A stretch of 64,000 bases of DNA from Diplonema papillatum. Taxonomy: Eukaryota; Euglenozoa; Diplonemea; Diplonemida; Diplonemidae. Shown here one piece after another: positions 43,506-54,605 of the stretch. Below the pieces are notes generated by a model that made no database searches, was not told the DNA's origin, and saw only the letters and a list, made by a program, of their open reading frames with translations. The stretch covers positions 62,001 to 126,000 of the forward strand of contig JAPJBO010000343.1 in NCBI GenBank assembly GCA_030068145.1. Direction: 5' to 3'. Position 1 is the stretch's first letter; each line of letters begins with the position of its first letter. A program made the position numbers and the translations under genes.

Positions 43506-43994
43506 GAAGTTGAATAGTTGGCAAATGGCAACTAAGACACACACGCGCACACGCACTGACACTACCACAGCTACGATATGAGTCATCTAGTGGCCAATCC
43601 GAGCTCAGAAACTGCGTATAGGAACGGTACGGGTCAGGGACACGCGCGTGGCAACGCCTTTGTCGCAAATTGAAAATGGGTACAATTTCTTAGGTATTTT
43701 TGAGGCGTACTCATATGTATACCAGAATACGATACCTTGAACGAACTCTTTCGACGCGTCTTTTACAGCAAGTGGACTACGACGGTATCTGACCATGTCG
43801 GATCCTCCCGCTCTCGTTCTTGATTATTGTCTCTTGCACGCTTAACTCGCCTCTCTTTTGTTGTTGTGTCGAGTAGAAGCAGAGTCGTGAGTAAAGGTCC
43901 TGACGACGAGGCGAGTGTCAAATAAGTGTTATTGACGGCCAGCCGGGTGTCAAGTAAGTGTTATTATTCGATCCCCCCCACGGATTAGTTTACG
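42783..43994. repeat. R15 and R6 fragments, (CT)n, unassigned sequence
   Basis: R15-like CACACCCGCTTTTCGCACGC lies at about 42818. R6 (CCTGTCTGCAGACACTCTTG ... AAGCACGTTCTTGC plus C-run) spans 42900-43071. (CT)n is at 43468-43503. A direct repeat GTGTCAARTAAGTGTTATT lies at about 43915 and 43948. No gene is recognised. Confidence 0.45.
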
Positions 43995-44027
43995 TTGCAG
44001 ATTTAGACCAACGGTCTAAATCTGCAA
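43995..44027. repeat. Perfect 15-bp hairpin
   Basis: TTGCAGATTTAGACC is followed by AAC and its exact inverse GGTCTAAATCTGCAA. No terminator or regulatory role is evident from context. Confidence 0.8.
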
Positions 44028-44413
44028 ACCGGGGTAGACCGGGGGGAAAAATAAAAAAAGTCGTCGGAAAAACGCAAAACACAGCGTTTCCAGGAAGGTT
44101 ACTTTTGGACAAAGTTGCGGTGGTGTATCAGCTCCGCCCCGAGCCACCGAACGAAAGCGCTGACCAAACCGACCCAGGACCACCCCCCACAAACGGTCAA
44201 TATCTGCAAACCCCTGGAACCTCTTGAACTAATACCCTGACCTTTAACTCTAAAAAAAAAAAGGGTAATGTACAGATATATATATGTGCACTGTATTGTT
44301 TTTTTTTTTTTTTTTTTTTTTTTTGCAAATATATGCATGTTCGTACAAACATGCATATATTTGCAAAAAGAACTTAAGTTTTTTTTTTACAAATATGTGC
44401 ATCTTTTTCGTAA
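44028..44413. repeat. Poly-T and perfect AT-rich hairpin, then R7 head
   Basis: An R1-like tail (TGACCTTTAACTCTAAAAA) lies at about 44238-44262, and a T-run at 44299-44324. A perfect 17-bp stem follows (GCAAATATATGCATGTT at 44325-44341, inverse at 44348-44364, 6-nt loop). Related AT-rich sequence occurs at 46300-46400. The last bases, TTTTTCGTAA, are the head of an R7 repeat interrupted by the next element. Confidence 0.65.
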
Positions 44414-45014
44414 GGGTAGGCGGTTTTTTTTTTTTGGCCCATGTCCGTCGGCCCACAGAAATTTACGCGCGCGCGCGCAAAAAAAAAACTTTTCAGAAAA
44501 AAAAAACTTTTGCCACAAGACTTTCTGCTACTGGATGTCACACCATATGTGCCGGCTATACTACTGGCCAGTCCGCTGTTGGCACTTTTGTGCCCGTTGT
44601 TGGTAGAATTTCTGGACGATGAGCTCAAAGGTGAGTGTGAAGATGAACTTAATGTGTCCGAGGGGTTGCGGTGGCAGTCTAGAGTTCAACAGTCCTGAAC
44701 GCCGCGCGGGGTGCGTTTCGACAAAACCTTCCATAGTCGGAGGCTGCAGATGATAGACGATGCCACAGGAGAAAAAACACTCGGGTTTGAACTCGAGATC
44801 GCGGTTCGCTGGGTACGCTGCGAACAATAAAGCAGTGACCCAGAGGACTGTCGATTGCGCGGGTGTCCGTCAATCTCTTATCTCTCTTCTGACATGCCCC
44901 ATTGCGATGTCACGGTCCTACCGAACCACCGTGCGAGAGCCTACTGACGGCTGGTCGGTGGCATTTCCATCGGCGAGAATAAGCGCCAGCTACCCGCAGA
45001 TAGTATGGTGAACT

Positions 45015-45278
45015 TCAACTTCTGCTTTCCTCCACCTTGTGCAAGGATGGTTGCTCTCGCGGCTTCTGCGGCGGTCTGCTGTTGAAACCCCCAAAGGCGG
45101 ACGTCGACACCGTCACTTCGGGTGTAGTGGCTTTGTCAATATTACCCGAGTACACAAAGATGCCCTGCTTGGTGTAAACGGAGTTTGTCGGTACTCTGCC
45201 GACCCTCCTGTCAGCAAGCTTTAGCCAGTGGCCACCTTCTGATGCGTAGCAAACGGCGCCGGACTCACAAGATGTACC
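45015..45278 (-). pseudogene. Coding-like minus frame inside the Harbinger-like element, part B
   Basis: This frame of 87 codons lies between stops and has no Met at all. It contains CYASEGGHWLKLADRRVGRV and TKQGIFVYSGNIDKATTPEV and has a balanced globular composition. No family is recognised. It could be an internal exon or decayed piece of the element's own protein. Confidence 0.3.
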
Positions 45279-45401
45279 TCACCCACATCGAAAGAGACCA
45301 TTGATGTCTCGACATCCGCACGGAGGGCAGGTGCTTCTAGCACACGGCAATTGGTTAGACGCCGTGTGCAACGAAGGCAGTTATGCTCAGGGATGTGCGG
45401 T

Positions 45402-45737
45402 CTAGACTGTCAGGCGACGAGTGCCGTTTTCTTCGCAAATATACCGCGGCACAAGGCATTGCCGCCGGTCAAGTGCACTAAGTCGCAAGCACCGTGAACG
45501 CATCGCTTGCCCCGCGTCCTTTTCATGCCTCCTCAGTCGAGTCTCAGATACTAGTAGCTGCTTGAGGCGTCGGAAGGCATAGACGCGTGCACTGCCCCGG
45601 ACTGGTTCTGTGTGATAATCGCACCACAGTGGCAAAACCTCCCGACATGCCTTGCCGGTAAAACCGCGCACACTTTCGAGGCTGAGGCTGTGCTTGTATC
45701 CCGCGTGCTTCGACTGCGTCCAGCAGGAGCTACGCAA
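45402..45737 (-). pseudogene. Coding-like minus frame inside the Harbinger-like element, part A
   Basis: This open frame of about 111 codons contains VREVLP-type Arg/Leu-rich sequence and YAFRRLKQLLVSETRLRRHE. It has no ATG at its start and no recognised domain. Just upstream (about 45760-45850) another frame includes CIDFEADYARCWVGALGKQY. The frame changes suggest decay or short introns. Confidence 0.25.
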
Positions 45738-46074
45738 ATCTTGCTGTTTAGATTGACACCAACGTCAAAGTAGCACGATATTGCTTGCCCAGCGCACCAA
45801 CCCAGCACCGGGCATAGTCAGCTTCAAAGTCAATACACACTGAGGTAAACAAAGTCTACGCGATTTGCATCGCCGTGAAGTATCGGTGTGATGAACAGGT
45901 TTTCGACTTTTCGCGAGCCGGACACGCTCGTGACTACGCCTGCAGTCGCTCTCACGACCGGTTCCAATGCACAGATCCCAAAAGTTTTTTTTTGGCAAAA
46001 GTTTTTTTTTTCCGGGGGTTCCCAAAAATTTACGCGCGCGCGGACATGGGCCAAAAAAAAAAAACCGCCTACCC

Positions 46075-46230
46075 TAATAACAATTAATTGTAAACACGAA
46101 AGAAAACGCTGGCAGCGTGTTTGGGAGAAGATTAGCCTACCGATCATATTCACTCACTATCACTCACTAACAGGCTAATCCTCCCCCGGCACGTACAAAC
46201 AAAAAATGTCACTAACTCGGACTGACATCC
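46075..46230 (+). repeat. R7 copy, right part after the insertion
   Basis: It reads TAACAATTAATTGTAAACAC through CGCTGGCAGCGTGTTTGGGA to GGCACGTACAAACAAAAAAT and GTCACTAACTCGGACTGACA. The last segment is shared with the minus-strand copy at 6590-6620, so the repeat extends beyond the ACAAACAAA tail. Confidence 0.75.
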
Positions 46231-47109
46231 TCGAGGGAGAAGTCGAATGGGGTGCTATCCCCGTCGTGAAACTCCCCCGCGGGGAGGATTACGATGAAGC
46301 GGAATATATGCATATATATTTGCAGAAAAAACTGCATTTTGCATATGCATGGCACAAAAAGTTGTATGTTTTTCCATTTCTGCGCATATATCTGCAAGTT
46401 TCCCTTAGATACCTCTATGCGCGTCGTCGTGGCACGCGTTGTGCGGCCTGCCCCGCTCGAGGCTGGTCGAACAAAAAGGTCACCCGGAGACTTTAAACCC
46501 CCGGAGTTTCAAGCGAGCTTTCACTCTAAACAGAGAGTGTGGGGCCATATTTTTCACTGCGCCGATCTTCTCAAGTTAAGGCGTGCAGTAACAGGGGCGC
46601 AGGTGCACGGTGAGGTCCAGCCTCGAAAGCTGGAGTTCAAGAGGGTGTCTCAATCGCAGTTGCCAACCTCTTCGCGGTGATCCCCCGTCCACGTGTGCAA
46701 GCACGGCTAATGGCAACACGTGCACAGTGCGCTACTCAGGGTAGTTGAAGGCCTGTCAGTAGTCCCGAGGGACGATAGTGCTAATGCAATCCCTTACTAA
46801 AGAGGGTCCCGAAAAGCGGGTGTGCCACAACCAAAACGCGTGTAAATCCACACCCCGGAAAGCGGGTGTGACACCCGCTTTTTTAAACTCCCGCTTCCGA
46901 GGCGGGACTGCACCGTGTGTCTTCCCTTCGCCGTTCCCCCGAAAACGCACAGCCGGTCGTCTCCTGAAGGCATCTGCATTCAAGTTTTGCTTATGACCAT
47001 CACCTATGTTCGGGCCCTCGAAACGATGAATGCGGTGGTTTGCCTGCTGGCTGGGAGACTGGCACATGGCGCAGCTGGTATGTCTCACAGCCAGCTCTGT
47101 CGACACACC
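46231..47109. repeat. AT-rich segment, R1 terminus and R15 palindromes
   Basis: 46300-46400 is rich in ATATATGCATAT/TTGCAGAAAA sequence. About 46475-46531 is an R1 terminus (GGTCACCCGGAGACTTTAAA ... GAGCTTTCACTCTAAA). 46805-46925 is R15, including AAAGCGGGTGT-G-ACACCCGCTTT. No gene is recognised. Confidence 0.5.
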
Positions 47110-47996
<887 letters not shown>

Positions 47997-48506
47997 AAAC
48001 TAATGCCCTAACCCTTTATGGACGGGGGGCATGTATTTAACTCGAAGAAAGCCAGAACCTGAGCTGGAAAATTACCTGGGACACCGGGCCTCCAGAGCAA
48101 AGGCAGGTCGAAAAGGATCAATGCTTCAATGCTTGCTAGAGGTGTGTTACGAAACCTTTCCGAGGAGCACCAGGTTTCCCTTTCTGGAGTCGTAGAACTC
48201 TCGAGTTTGACCTACGGATTCCCCAGAAGGCTTTCTGCGCCCTGGACAACTTCCCTCCCCTTCCGTCCGTAAGAGCGGAAACTCCAGCCTCTGAGGCTGG
48301 ACTCACCGTGTACTGGGGGTTGAATTACCATGTGTAATGAGCCCTCCTCTTTACCTTCTCTTCCGAGAGAGTACCCTTGATGTGCTCGCATCAAACATGC
48401 ATGAGGCAGTGTCCCGCCTAAGCATGGCGAAATTAAGATTTCCCCCCCTCGAAAGTGCGTGTTTAGTCGGAGTTCTGGGTTGCGCGAGCTCCCCAACGCC
48501 CCCTCC
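47997..48506. other. Intergenic sequence with an R5 terminus
   Basis: The R5 terminus (CATGCATGAGGCAGTGTCCC ... TTAAGATTTCC) lies at about 48395-48447. No gene is recognised. Confidence 0.4.
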
Positions 48507-49206
48507 GCTGTCCTGTCTGCAGACACTCAGGTTCCGCGCTGATGATGCTCCGCCTCATGTGCACGTGGTTTAAAGGACCGAGGCGCAGACGGGACCAGTG
48601 CGGTGTTGAGCACATATCCATTCCAAGCACGTTCTTGCAAGCCCCACTCTCCAGACGGCTACGAACAGCCGCCTGACAAACCGGACTCACACCTGCTGTC
48701 CTGTCTGCAGACACTCAGGTTCCGCGCTGATGATGCTCCGCCTCATGTGCACGTGGTTTAAAGGACCGAGGCGCAGACGGGACCAGTGCGGTGTTGAGCA
48801 CATATCCATTCCAAGCACGTTCTTGCAAACCCCACTCTCCAGACGGCTACGAACAGCCGCCTGACAAACCGGACTCACACCTGCTGTCCTGTCTGCAGAC
48901 ACTCAGGTTCCGCGCTGATGATGCTCCGCCTCATGTGCACGTGGTTTAAAGGACCGAGGCGCAGACGGGACCAGTGCGGTGTTGAGCACATATCCATTCC
49001 AAGCACGTTCTTGCAAACCCCACTCTCCAGACGGCTACGAACAGCCGCCTGACAAACCGGACTCACACCTGCTGTCCTGTCTGCAGACACTCAGGTTCCG
49101 CGCTGATGATGCTCCGCCTCATGTGCACGTGGTTTAAAGGACCGAGGCGCAGACGGGACCAGTGCGGTGTTGAGCACATATCCATTCCAAGCACGTTCTT
49201 GCAAAG
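48507..49206 (+). repeat. 188-bp tandem array of R6, three units plus a partial
   Basis: Units begin GCTGTCCTGTCTGCAGACAC at 48507, 48695, 48883 and 49071, so the period is exactly 188 bp, and the last unit is truncated after TTCCAAGCACGTTCTTGC. Units are almost identical. Open frames within are repeat products, not genes. Confidence 0.9.
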
Positions 49207-49865
49207 CACCCCCCAGACCAGTAAATTACGTACGTCGCGTATGCAGCTGGTTGCCTTCGACGCACTATTTCCCTTTGGTACCTCCAACTATTGGTGTTGC
49301 ATGCAGCAGCCCCATACCCACTGTACTCTGCGGAGTTTACTCCGCGGATTGCCGCCTAGAATGAAGACAAAGCCAGTTCGAGTTCTAGCGCCACGGCCCT
49401 CGAGCTTTTTGAAACCGCATGACACAGTTGTAGGAGGGGCCTTCTCCCCGTGACGTGGTTGCCTGTGCTCTGGTGGTTTTGGTTGGGACGAGCTACGAAG
49501 GTCGCCTGGCCAACCGGACTCACGCAGTTGAAAACTTTTAGTTCAGCATTCCCAACCTGAAAATGACACAGAGTAAACACAAATGGGAAAACGATCAACC
49601 GGCAGGTGCGCACAAACACCACCAATGACCAACAACCAAGGTATCCACCGATTCTCTTACCCCGTGTACTTACGGCACTCAGAGCACAAAAGGATATCTT
49701 CCCATATTGACGAAGGTCACCCGGAGACTTTAAAACCCCGGAGCTTCAAGCGAACTTTCACTCTAAACAAACGTATGGCCCCCTCCTCCGGAGAAGGTCC
49801 AGCCTCCATGGTCAACCGGAGACCCTAAAACACCGAACCTCTAAACCACAATAAGCGCTAGAAAA
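49207..49865. repeat. R6, R9, R1 and R2 fragments in a row
   Basis: R6 piece about 49420-49530; R9 piece 49540-49615 (CAACCTGAAAATGACACAGA, GGGAAAACGATCAACCGGCA); CCAATGACCAACAACCAAGG block with R1 terminus 49618-49768; R2 49803-49865. Confidence 0.6.
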
Positions 49866-50517
49866 GCGGGCGCCAACCCGCTTCTTAACTCCTCCGGGTT
49901 TAGCTCCAGCTTCCGAGGCTGGACTCCAGCTGCGCGCGGTGTTGAACGCAACACTGCAAAAGTTGGCCCAAGCTGAGCGAGCCCACCCCTATTTCTCGGA
50001 AATGCATCGGATTGCCTTTGCGTCGTATCCTCTACGGGAGGGGTATAGCATGTGGTACACGGCTACTGCAACACTATGGATGCTCTAAGGGATGCTATCA
50101 GCACCCAATACCACGTAGCTACGTAGTATCCTCTACGGGTTGTAGAATGGTTTTCCATGTGGTACACAGCTACTTACTACACACACTACGGTGGATGATC
50201 TGCGGGATGCTACCACCGCAATACGGTGGCAGTACTCCACCAAGCAGCGTTGTGCTATGAGGCCGGTGGTCTACGGGGTGTTATCAGCACCCGCTAGCCG
50301 TCCGTCCATGCCTCCTTAGTTTGGTTAGTGGGGGGAGGTGCCACCAGTGTACCCACAGGCCATCCGTGGCCCTGGGATAGTAGCCTTGTTCACGAGCTGC
50401 TGAGCTGACGGTGCCGCACAGACGACAACACCCAGGAAGATTCATGCAGGACTGGGCAGCCCTCGCCGAAGCACATTCAACCCGAAGTGCCACCCCCCAT
50501 CTTCCCTTGCAGTCACA
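49866..50517. repeat. Roughly 100-bp diverged tandem repeat and unassigned sequence
   Basis: TATCCTCTACGGGAGGGGTA ... CATGTGGTACACGGCTAC ... GGGATGCTATCAGCACCC (50027-50107) is repeated with divergence at 50128-50219 and in part to about 50290. No gene is recognised. Confidence 0.5.
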
Positions 50518-50775
50518 ATCAGGGCGGGGACCCTGAGTTTTTTAACTAATTGCTCAGACACGTAGGGGCCTTCTCCCCGTGACGGATTCGCCTGTGCTCT
50601 GGTAGCACGGGTGGTCCTAGCTGTGACGAACTACGAACAGCCGCCTGACAAACCAGACTCACACCGCTGTCCTGTCTGCAGACACTCAGGTTCCGCGCTG
50701 ATGAGACCGAAACACGGCGCAGACGGGACCAGTGCGGTGTTGAGCACATATCCAAGCACATTCTTGCAAATCCCC
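50518..50775 (+). repeat. Dispersed repeat family R6 copy
   Basis: It runs from TTTTTTAACTAATTGCTCAG to AGCACATTCTTGCAAATCCC, with a short internal deletion after GCGCTGATGA. Confidence 0.75.
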
Positions 50776-51532
50776 CATCCCTTCCTCGTTCCCTCCCTTT
50801 TCGTTGTTGTCCCACGCGCAACGGCGCCACTTTCTTCTTTTTTACGTAGAAAATTGAATCAAGAGGTAGTTCTCCCCTACGACACAAAAAAGCAGAAAAC
50901 AGGATGGAAGCATCCGGAACCAGTCAGCAGTCTTCCCACGGGGGCCCCAATCGAAGCCTGGTCGTCAGCATTTCGGCGTGCTTACGCCTTGCGAAAAGAA
51001 GGAAACAACAAGAAGGAGAGTCCAGTTGCCGAGAGTCATCCTGGTGCTCCAAAACCCCCGTGGCTTCAAGCGAACGTTCACTCGAAAACCAGCACTAGTT
51101 CAGTATACGCATATCGAAATACTATCGAAATACATATCGTATCGAAATACAAGACCACACGAAGGAACCCTTTCGACGATGTCTTGGCAGCAATCTTTGC
51201 TCGGTTTCCCATACTTGCGTTCTGTCGGACGTGAGTGCCGTGGCCGGGACGAGAGGATTGAACCCAGAAGCTGGTTAGATTTATGGTCCGAGATCCGGGG
51301 TGTGAAGCATATTCGATCAAGACTGTCCGTCAACGCACTACCGAGTGGGGTATCACGAAGGAAAACCAAAGACTAAATTCAAAAAAAAAACGAGTTTCTT
51401 CTTGGTGTCGGTCGCAACACTTACAAAACTGCGTAGTTAAAGTGTATAATCTTCTACTACCCGCCTCCCAGCCTCAATGGTCAACCGGAGACCCTAAAAC
51501 ACCGAACCTCTGAACCACACTAAACGCTAGAC
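50776..51532. repeat. Unassigned sequence, R1 terminus and R2 copy
   Basis: R1-like tail at about 51050-51087 (GGCTTCAAGCGAACGTTCAC); R2 at about 51405-51532 with the full GGTCAACCGGAGACCCTAAA block. No gene is recognised. Confidence 0.5.
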
Positions 51533-53192
51533 ACCCACATGCCTGCCCAGTAAACAGGTACACATCGAAGAGGAAAGATAGCCTTGGTTTTTGAATAAGC
51601 GTCTGAAAAATACGGGTTCGCATGACACGGTCTTCCCGGTTTCTACCATCCGTACTGCTCTTTTGGCGCGGGGAGGGGGGGGGGGCGCTTCGCTTCCCGT
51701 TCGCACCTCCGATTCATGATTTCTTCCCGTGGAGCGCTTTCTGCAAGGAAGGCCTCCTTCAAAAAAATAGTCACCAGTCTAAAAAAAAAACATCATCCTC
51801 CCTCCCCTTTTTCCCCCTCTCCTTTCGGCACGCGCGCTGCACGCGCCGAGGCTTCGACAGGTGGGCCGGACCGCTGACAAGCTGAGAATGACGTGACTGA
51901 TGGACTGGCCTCGTTTTTGACGCCGGGGCGGCAAAAGAGTGGGGAAAGCTTTTAAAGCGACGGTGAACGAACACATTTGCTTGTTCCCCCCCGTACGGTA
52001 AATAGGTGACCTCTCACGTGTAGAGAGAGACCGTTGGGCATCGGAATCCGGTGTTCCACTAAACAGGCCATGCCCACACAGTCAATAGTTCCCAAGCTGT
52101 AACAGTCACTGGTTAGCTCACTTCGCCCGCGTCTGCAATGCACGGATCTTTTCAAGTCTTAACCAAACGCGGCCAGCACCTTCGTGAGAAACAGAAGCAG
52201 AGCCGCGTGCTTTTTATTTATCTAAATATTTTTTTGGTTCATTTCTTTTTTTGACGTCTCTTCTTCATTCTGTTTTTTGTTTTTGTTTTCTCCTTGTCTT
52301 CTCCCATCCTCTTCTTCGCCCGAGGAACGCCGAAACCCGAACATTTCCGGGGTTGGGGTCTTGCGATGATGAACGAGCCAGCGGGTGGCCGGCATCAGTG
52401 GCGGTGAAAAATGAAGCAAAGGTGGGTCAACGTGTTGCGGCTGCCTCTTTTGCTCGGATCGACCAGGATAGGAATGAGTTGAGGAGGTGACCCGCGGCAT
52501 CGTCAGCGAAGGGTAAGTGTCGGCGTCTTCGGACAACGTCCTTGCTTCCGCTGGCCTGACGTGGTTAAACGCTCGGCAGATACCGTGCCCTTTCCGCCGC
52601 ACCTTTAAAGCTTGACCCCTGTGATCCGTCCCGAAGCGGCGTCGGTAGCATTCAGCTGCTGGCCCTCTCCCCAACCCCCCCCGTGCCACCGTTCGCTCTG
52701 TTCCAGAGAAGAAGAGAAAAAAAAAAAAAGAAAAAAAAACAACGACAGCAACAGCAAAGAAGCGAAAACAACGATCAGTTCCGGGGCAGGGGACTCTCCC
52801 AAATTCACCGGTTCGTCGGTTTGATAAAATAACATAAAAAGGATGATCGTCGTCGACGCAAAAGGAGGAGAAAAACGTTGTTCTGCGAGCAGCGCGGCGT
52901 CTCTAATGATGTAGAACCTCAGACACGCGGGTTCCTCTTTTGGCTCAAGACGCCATATACCGTCAAAGTCCCCTGGTCCGGGAGAGGGGGGGGGCCAGAT
53001 AAAGAACAGGAAGAAAATAAAAAACGCAAATTTCCTTTTGGTGTAGTCGTGGCTTTCCGCGCCAGAGTGCAGTGTTTCAGTCGGCGGTACGGGCGGTTGT
53101 CGCGGCCCTGTGCACGACCACGATCTGCAGCAGCAGGGGGGGCACCTCCTGCAGCAAAAGGCAAATGTTATATGAGTCAGAACATTATAAGA
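51533..53192. other. Intergenic sequence with R13 copy
   Basis: 52448-52535 is nearly identical to 27487-27572. A minus frame (52222-52689, 155 codons) crosses it but is Arg/Ser/Pro-rich with a Lys/Glu/Asn-rich tail and has no recognised family. A-runs lie at 51781 and 52719-52740. No gene is called. Confidence 0.4.
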
Positions 53193-53504
53193 CAGGGCTT
53201 ACGCTCCACGTGTGGAACGTGTGGATTTCCACACGTTAATTCTTTTTGGATTTTGTTCCCCCACGTGTGGATCCACAGGTACCACGTGTGGATTTTGATT
53301 TATTGGTCCACATGCAGGGGAGTCTAGGTCCACTGGTGATCAAGGCCGCACAGCCAGGTGTCGCCTAGTCCAGTAGCCACCTAGCGACGCTATTTTCTTT
53401 TGCCGTCGCACATGAGGGGAAAGGGTTTTTCCCCCTCGAACCTAAGCGCCCACATGTGGACCACACGTATTTTCTCTGAGACCGAAAACGGAGCGTAAGC
53501 CCTG
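53193..53504. mobile_element. 312-bp MITE with CAGGGCTTACGCTCC ends
   Basis: CAGGGCTTACGCTCC at 53193-53207 and its exact inverse at 53490-53504 form 15-bp TIRs. Subterminally there are repeated ACGTGTGG / CCACACGT and CCACATGTGG motifs on both sides. No obvious target duplication was found. There is no coding capacity. Confidence 0.65.
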
Positions 53505-53802
53505 AACTTGAGCCCTTATTGCCGAAAACACGGGCACCTGACTCCGGTGTTTCAGGCGAGCTTCTTCGATGCTGCAGGAGCGGGAGTGCCGTAGCGACAT
53601 GCAAGGTACGTTGCTGCGCGGGCTGGTTCGACGTTTAAAGCAGTAAACCCGTACACGAACGAAGTCGCTTGAGGAGAGCCGCGCTGGACCTGGCAGCAAG
53701 GGAACGAAGCCGTCGCTCGCGCGGAGCAGACCGGCCGCGCTTGGCGCTCGAGCTTGGTCGTGCAGAGGACCGTCCTCGCCACGGCTTGCTCCGAGGACCT
53801 AC

Positions 53803-54102
53803 ATGCTGGGGTTGCGGGCACTTAGAGTACACGGGTACCGTAGGTACATTGGTAGTGCTAGTGGCGCATGCTGTGGTACAGCACTACAGGAAGTGGAGGG
53901 CAAGTGGTTCCTGCCCTCTTCCTCTCACCCAGATCTTGGTCAGCACTTGCTAATCATAATGCTTTCAACGGCCGTGCCGGAATTACGTGCACTCCGAGGC
54001 CCGCTGCACATCTTTGAACCCAACTACACTGCTCTCGATGGAAGCAGAAAGGCAGCAGCACACCAAAAAGGAGAAGAAGAGAACAATGGCCTCAATCTTT
54101 AA
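53803..54102 (+). pseudogene. Fragment with a LON-domain signature
   Basis: A plus frame of 99 codons contains PLHIFEPNYTAL (codons from 54001), which matches the well-known PLHIFEPRYRAL signature of the LON substrate-binding (PUA-like) domain of Lon proteases and LON/RING or cereblon-type proteins. The rest of the domain does not follow. After the motif the frame becomes Lys/Glu/Asn-rich and stops, and the preceding part matches only loosely. A splice acceptor-like CACTACAG lies before EVEGKWFLP (about 53891). It may be a remnant, or one exon of a gene whose other exons I cannot see. Confidence 0.4.
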
Positions 54103-54605
54103 AAAGAAAACGAACCAAAAAAAAACACAAAAAAACGCCTAACGATCACGGAGAGAAGCAGGACTTGCTTTCGCATTGTCTACTTTTATTCCGCTGCTTG
54201 AATTGATTAAGAGGGGGGCCCGTTTGAACGCGGATAGAGATACAGAGGGGGCCTGTGACATGCCGCGGTCGAGCGAACACGTACCGTGGGGGCTCGCATG
54301 AGACTTATAACGCGAAACAGCCGGAAAGAAGGTGGGGGGGTTTAATATTATGCATTGGACACCGAAAAGACCCCCGTTGTGTGGTGCATGGTTTCTGCCT
54401 CCGTCGAAGTAGGCAGCGGACGCTGCCTCCGAGGGTTTAGCGACGGATGCGAAGCAAGCTACGGAGGAACCCATTCGACGAATGGCATCCGGAGACTTTT
54501 CAAACATCCCGGGTTCTCAAGCGAGCTTTCCTCCTCAGCTGTGTGAGTGTGCGCAGGACCTGTTTTTGTATTTTTACATGGCAGGTTCGAACGCTTGCCA
54601 ACCCA
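54103..54605. other. Intergenic sequence with R1-like terminus
   Basis: About 54475-54540 has CCCATTCGACGAATGGCATC, CGGAGACTTTTCAAAC and CAAGCGAGCTTTCCTCCTC, a diverged R1 terminus. The minus frame 54139-54507 has no recognised family. Confidence 0.4.

Larger units (their letters stand above)
44414..46074 (-). mobile_element. 1.66-kb TIR element, PIF/Harbinger-like, inserted in R7
   Basis: Both ends consist of GGGTAGGCGG, exactly 12 T (or A), then GGCCCATGTCCG (or inverse), giving a perfect 34-bp TIR. TAA flanks both sides (44411-44413 and 46075-46077). A 3-bp TWA duplication is the hallmark of the PIF/Harbinger superfamily. The uninterrupted target (TTTTTCG-TAA-TAACAATTAATTG) is present in the R7 copy at 6590-6770, confirming insertion. 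Just inside each TIR lie GCGCGC runs and AAAAAAAACTTTT blocks. Strand is given as minus because the more protein-like frames read that way (45402-45737 and 45015-45278). No PIF transposase or MYB-like motif was recognised, so family assignment rests on ends and target site. Confidence 0.8.

Noticed and set aside
44770-44870. Possible tRNA-derived SINE on the minus strand (GAGTTCAAACCCGAG followed by T6)
   Set aside because: The T-arm cannot form five base pairs and the anticodon loop would be 10 nt; A-box match is weak.
51241-51330. Possible tRNA on the minus strand (GGGTTCAATCC B-box-like, CCATAAATC anticodon-loop-like)
   Set aside because: T-arm, acceptor and D-arm do not pair; at best a very decayed tRNA or tRNA-derived SINE.
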